From Nanobdellota archaeon (GTDB lineage Archaea; Nanobdellota; Nanobdellia; SCGC-AAA011-G17; ARS1403), in NCBI GenBank assembly GCA_018831025.1, contig JAHJRB010000002.1, forward strand, positions 1 to 7,037: a stretch of DNA of 7,037 nucleotides, given 5' to 3'. The position numbers and the translations under genes were made by a program. Below the pieces are notes generated by a model. It was not told the DNA's origin. It was given only the letters and a program-made list of their open reading frames with translations, and searched no databases. Shown one piece after another: positions 4,457-7,037 of this stretch; the stretch's first letter is position 1; each line of letters begins with the position of its first letter.

Positions 4457-6808
4457 TTAAACTTTCTTAGGATCCAAACCAATACATTCTCTTATGAATC
4501 CCATAAACCAATAGCCTAACCCTTTTTCTACCTCGCTTAGCTCCGTTAGTCGTGTGGGGTGCTTATATTTATTTCTTATATTTTCAAACCATTTAAATGA
4601 AACGGAAACGTTTTCCTTATCTTTACCAAATGTCTTCTTAAAAATACTCCAATTATCCCCCCCAATAATTACCTTTTTCCAATCAGAGGTAAGAGCATTA
4701 ATAAGCCTTCTCTCCGGAGGAGCGGATAACAATCCTTTTTTCCATGGGCATTTATTGATATCCTGTTGAATTATCCTTTCAATATTTTCTTTAATATCGG
4801 AAGGAATGCCTATCCCCCACCAATTTTCTTCTCCATGGAGCTCCTTTAATTTTTTTACTATGAAATTCATTAGTTTTGGTTCTGTATCGTCCAACAGTTC
4901 TTTAATTTTGCTATCAGTCGCCTCTTCAGGCAAATCCGGAGTCCATCCTCCCTTCCTCCATAGTTCTATACCAAAATTCGTATTTTGCTTTAAGTCCCAG
5001 ATCAATTTTTGGGTATTCTTTAGAACCATAGTCTTACTGCTTTGTTCTCGAATATCACTTTTTTCTCGGTCTGACATAGTCTTTATTCTTTTTAGTAAAC
5101 TATCCCCTAAAAATAGTTCAACCTCATTCTTAAAATTGTTCAAATCATTTTTTTGGTATAATTCTCTCTTTCCTTCTTGAATAAAATGTGTTAAAATTTG
5201 TCTTAAAATCGTAAAGAAAATCCTTATTCCAACGTTAGTTCTAGCAAGTCCTCTCTCTCCTTGCTCCCAATCTTCATTTAAATACTTCGCAATAACCTCA
5301 AAATATGCTTTTATAATCTCTGTAGCGAAGAGAAAGGTATATTCATAGTCTTCCTTAAATAACAATCCTTCGTCTTTATTAAGTAACCTATTCTCTTTGA
5401 TACAATCGCATATAGTTGTTAAGGTTAAATTGACAACTTTTTTATTTTTTGCAGGTAAACTTGGAATTTCTATATGCTTACAAAACTTAGAACCTACATC
5501 CGAATTTAGCTTTTTAGCTACCATAGAAATTGCTCGTAGCAATTGTTGCTTTTTATCGTCAGACCCTTCGTATATATCAGAATAAAGTTCCCACAATAAG
5601 TTTTTATTAACCGCCTTTTGTCTCTCATTTATATCTACAAAAAGATTTGCTTGTTCTTTAACATCTAAAGACTCGAATGCTATTACAGGTAAGGTATGCT
5701 TCGGGTCTGATGCATGTTCACTTTTAGCGTATCCATATAACCTATGTTGGCCATCGATAATCCACGCGCAGCCATAATAAGGAGGGAAAGTAAGGGTCCC
5801 ATAAGAGATTCCAGATGCTTCGTCAACCTTCGGATGGACCTTAAATTCTGGCTTTTTAATATTCTGCTTAAAAGCAATTATCACATTGTTTGGAAAAGAA
5901 TGCCCGCTGTCAATATATTCCCCTATGTCTTCTATTCTTTTTTTATTTACCATCCTTTGATAGGTGCTTTCAATTTCTTTTGGATTACTTTTTTCTCTCC
6001 TATGGACATAAGCTATTTTAAATAAATTCTCTGGATGTATTAAAAAACAATAATAAGGTTTGCTTCCTTTACCTCCCCGCATTGCTGGAACTTTAATCTC
6101 ACTAACCTCAGAAGCTTTTTTCATCGGAAATAGTAACGAGTACATTTGATATTTAGCGGATTGTCCAAGCTGTTCAACAAGCGTTTTATAAGATTCTAGG
6201 TCTTCATCCTTCCAGTAAAATATGCCTTTTTCAGAAGCAAGTTTTTCTTCTTTTGGACTCCATAAAATATTTCTAGTTACTATTAAAAAAGAAACCCTGA
6301 AAGATTTATTATAAACCTTTCTGATAGCCTCTTTTATATTCCTCTTTAAATCAGAAATCTTACATATTTCATCTTTCAAGGATTTTGAATTTTTTTCAGA
6401 TTTTGATTTGCATTCTATAATAAATATATTATTATCATCCTTAGCAAAGATATCTATCTGCCTCCATATGGGACCCACATTTATTTTAAAGTTCCTGTCT
6501 TTATTTAATTCGTGAAATCCCATATTTTTAAACAGAAGCCACACACTATCTTCTAGTAATTCATCATGAGTTTTTTCTTTTTCCATCAAGATACTATTTC
6601 TAAATTGTTTTTTGAAAGACCATCCCTCCTCTTCGAATCTTACTCTATTCTCTGGATATATCTTCATTTCATAATACTGTTTTGTCTTCTGTTTTGCTTC
6701 CTCATTTAAAGGAATGCCCCTAAGAAGAGTTCCAAAAAAAGGCTCTTTTGTTTCTACTATACCTTGCCGTATTTTTTGTAAGAAGTTTAAAGAAATTTTT
6801 TTATTCAT
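4457..6808 (-). CDS. PD-(D/E)xK nuclease - DGQHR domain - HEPN-like fusion protein
   Basis: The 783-residue product appears to have three parts. Residues about 80-200 fit a restriction endonuclease-like fold: E86 in a leading helix, D119 in RQIDIFAK, and E132-C-K134 in FIIECKSK, the E...D...ExK pattern. Residues about 230-500 are a DGQHR domain, with D352-G-Q-H-R356 in CAWIIDGQHRLYGY and the downstream NLFVDINERQKAVNKNLL (388-405) seen in DndB-like proteins; this domain is related to ParB/sulfiredoxin folds and occurs in DNA phosphorothioation and deazapurine-modification clusters. The C-terminus (about 690-783) has WFENIRNKYKHPTR, where R745-x4-H750 fits the HEPN ribonuclease motif. No DNA-modification genes (dndCDE, dpd) are in the window. 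Its ATG is preceded by GGAGGG, but 21 nt away. A stand-alone defence or regulatory protein is inferred; the HEPN call is the weakest part. Confidence 0.88.
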   Translation of the reverse strand: MNKKISLNFLQKIRQGIVETKEPFFGTLLRGIPLNEEAKQKTKQYYEMKIYPENRVRFEEEGWSFKKQFRNSILMEKEKTHDELLEDSVWLLFKNMGFHELNKDRNFKINVGPIWRQIDIFAKDDNNIFIIECKSKSEKNSKSLKDEICKISDLKRNIKEAIRKVYNKSFRVSFLIVTRNILWSPKEEKLASEKGIFYWKDEDLESYKTLVEQLGQSAKYQMYSLLFPMKKASEVSEIKVPAMRGGKGSKPYYCFLIHPENLFKIAYVHRREKSNPKEIESTYQRMVNKKRIEDIGEYIDSGHSFPNNVIIAFKQNIKKPEFKVHPKVDEASGISYGTLTFPPYYGCAWIIDGQHRLYGYAKSEHASDPKHTLPVIAFESLDVKEQANLFVDINERQKAVNKNLLWELYSDIYEGSDDKKQQLLRAISMVAKKLNSDVGSKFCKHIEIPSLPAKNKKVVNLTLTTICDCIKENRLLNKDEGLLFKEDYEYTFLFATEIIKAYFEVIAKYLNEDWEQGERGLARTNVGIRIFFTILRQILTHFIQEGKRELYQKNDLNNFKNEVELFLGDSLLKRIKTMSDREKSDIREQSSKTMVLKNTQKLIWDLKQNTNFGIELWRKGGWTPDLPEEATDSKIKELLDDTEPKLMNFIVKKLKELHGEENWWGIGIPSDIKENIERIIQQDINKCPWKKGLLSAPPERRLINALTSDWKKVIIGGDNWSIFKKTFGKDKENVSVSFKWFENIRNKYKHPTRLTELSEVEKGLGYWFMGFIRECIGLDPKKV

Positions 6809-6852
6809 CTTAATATAGATAACCTTATTCCCTCCAAATTGCTAAGAAAGAT

Positions 6853-6880
6853 AGATATTTAGACTTTTCTGTTTATATCT
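6853..6880 (-). promoter_or_regulatory. Candidate promoter of the DGQHR gene
   Basis: Two minus-strand TATA-like boxes are visible: AGATATAAAC at 6871-6880 and TCTAAATATCT at 6853-6863. They predict starts near 6849 and 6832, giving leaders of about 40 or 23 nt before the ATG at 6808. GGAGGG at 6830-6835 would only be transcribed intact from the first. It sits 21 nt from the ATG, too far for normal use, and no ATG, GTG or TTG start lies at a better distance. Confidence 0.35.
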
Positions 6881-6923
6881 TTGTCATATTATGTTTTTTA
6901 CAAAATACTTCGCACAAGCTGTA

Positions 6924-6940
6924 TTCTCTGTAAATTTATT
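6924..6940 (-). repeat. Right copy of the 17-bp perfect inverted repeat
   Basis: TTCTCTGTAAATTTATT here is the exact reverse complement of 405-421. It lies in the divergent region between the DGQHR gene and the gene starting at 7014, about 27 nt before the latter's TATA box. Together the two copies bracket the five central genes. Confidence 0.5.
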
Positions 6941-6966
6941 CTGAAAGGAAGCTAAAAACCAAAAAC

Positions 6967-7009
6967 TTTATAAACATATCGCACATAATAAACGTAATAA
7001 ACAGGAGGT
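6967..7009 (+). promoter_or_regulatory. Archaeal-type promoter and strong ribosome-binding site of the right-edge gene
   Basis: TTTATAAA at 6967-6974, preceded by an A-rich BRE-like tract (CCAAAAAC), is the best TATA box in the window. A transcription start near 6996 is expected, giving an 18-nt leader. GGAGGT at 7004-7009 is a full Shine-Dalgarno sequence and GGAGG ends 5 nt before the ATG at 7014. This is the only gene in the window with both elements clear, which suggests strong expression. Confidence 0.75.
6986..7002. repeat. Two direct TAATAAAC repeats at the expected transcription start
   Basis: TAATAAAC occurs at 6986-6993 and 6995-7002, a 9-nt period. The pair covers the predicted start site of the gene at 7014. 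If that gene encodes a ribbon-helix-helix antitoxin, this would be a natural place for an autoregulatory operator, since such proteins often bind short tandem sites. It may also be simple AT-rich chance. Confidence 0.35.
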
Positions 7010-7013
7010 TAAA

Positions 7014-7037
7014 ATGGTAAGTATGACTTTATCAGTA
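7014..7037 (+). CDS. Start of a gene cut by the right edge, possibly a ribbon-helix-helix antitoxin
   Basis: Eight codons are visible (MVSMTLSV) before the window ends. The start is well supported by a TTTATAAA box 40-47 nt upstream and a GGAGGT ribosome-binding site at 7004-7009. The opening MxxMTLSV, a short beta strand, resembles small archaeal ribbon-helix-helix antitoxins that continue with a proline and a helix, which I recall from archaeal VapB-type proteins. With 8 residues this is only a suggestion; the existence of a gene is much surer than its identity. Confidence 0.6.

Noticed and set aside
4806..5180. A 124-residue plus-strand open frame opposite the DGQHR gene
   Set aside because: It is rich in Ser, Phe and Leu, the typical shadow of a Lys/Glu-rich gene on the other strand, with no recognisable domain.
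5744..6025. A 93-residue plus-strand open frame opposite the DGQHR motif region
   Set aside because: It is antisense to the most conserved part of the DGQHR domain, so the conserved reading is on the minus strand.
6830..6835. GGAGGG as the ribosome-binding site of the DGQHR gene
   Set aside because: It lies 21 nt before the ATG, beyond normal spacing, and no alternative in-frame start codon lies between.
6891..6944. A 17-codon open frame in the right intergenic region
   Set aside because: It is very short, has no ribosome-binding site, and overlaps the inverted repeat; chance is the simplest explanation.
1..7037. CRISPR array, tRNA, rRNA or insertion sequence
   Set aside because: I saw no regularly spaced repeats, no tRNA cloverleaf and no transposase-like protein; the 17-bp repeat pair alone does not make an insertion sequence.

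Overview
The window is an AT-rich stretch (roughly 30% G+C by eye) that reads as archaeal, possibly from a small-genome lineage such as DPANN. The evidence is in the upstream regions. Several genes have an A/T-rich TATA-like box centred about 25-27 nt before the start codon and no Shine-Dalgarno sequence, which is the arrangement of archaeal leaderless transcripts. The gene at the right edge has a classic TTTATAAA box followed by GGAGGT. No bacterial -35/-10 pair was noticed. The lineage is an inference, not something proven by the sequence.

Layout. Positions 1-344 hold minus-strand material: the first 21 codons of a gene that runs off the left edge (a short CxxC protein), then a small gene broken by a one-base frameshift. 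Positions 345-474 are a divergent promoter region with an operator-like palindrome. Five substantial genes follow: a RadC-family JAMM protein (475-1146, +); a minus-strand pair made of a MazG-like nucleotide pyrophosphohydrolase (3003-3362) and a DUF2075/Schlafen-group helicase with an N-terminal nuclease-like domain (1129-3006), joined by an ATGA overlap; a radical SAM enzyme of unknown substrate (3442-4455, +); and a 783-residue protein (4457-6808, -) that appears to join a PD-(D/E)xK nuclease, a DGQHR (DndB/ParB-like) domain and a C-terminal HEPN-like segment. The last gene starts at 7014 (+) and only 8 codons are visible; its opening residues resemble small ribbon-helix-helix antitoxins.

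How they might work together. The gene content (helicase-nuclease plus nucleotide pyrophosphohydrolase, DGQHR protein with two candidate nuclease domains, RadC, an orphan radical SAM enzyme, a possible antitoxin) looks like an accessory or defence island. The genes are packed tail to tail: the RadC and helicase genes overlap by 18 nt at their 3' ends, and the radical SAM and DGQHR genes are separated by 1 nt. A perfect 17-bp inverted repeat (405-421 and 6924-6940) brackets all five genes, which may mark the ends of an inserted unit. Base composition seems to differ between genes, consistent with a patchwork origin. That the island acts as one system is inference; the best candidates for real functional units are the MazG-helicase pair and the stand-alone DGQHR fusion protein.
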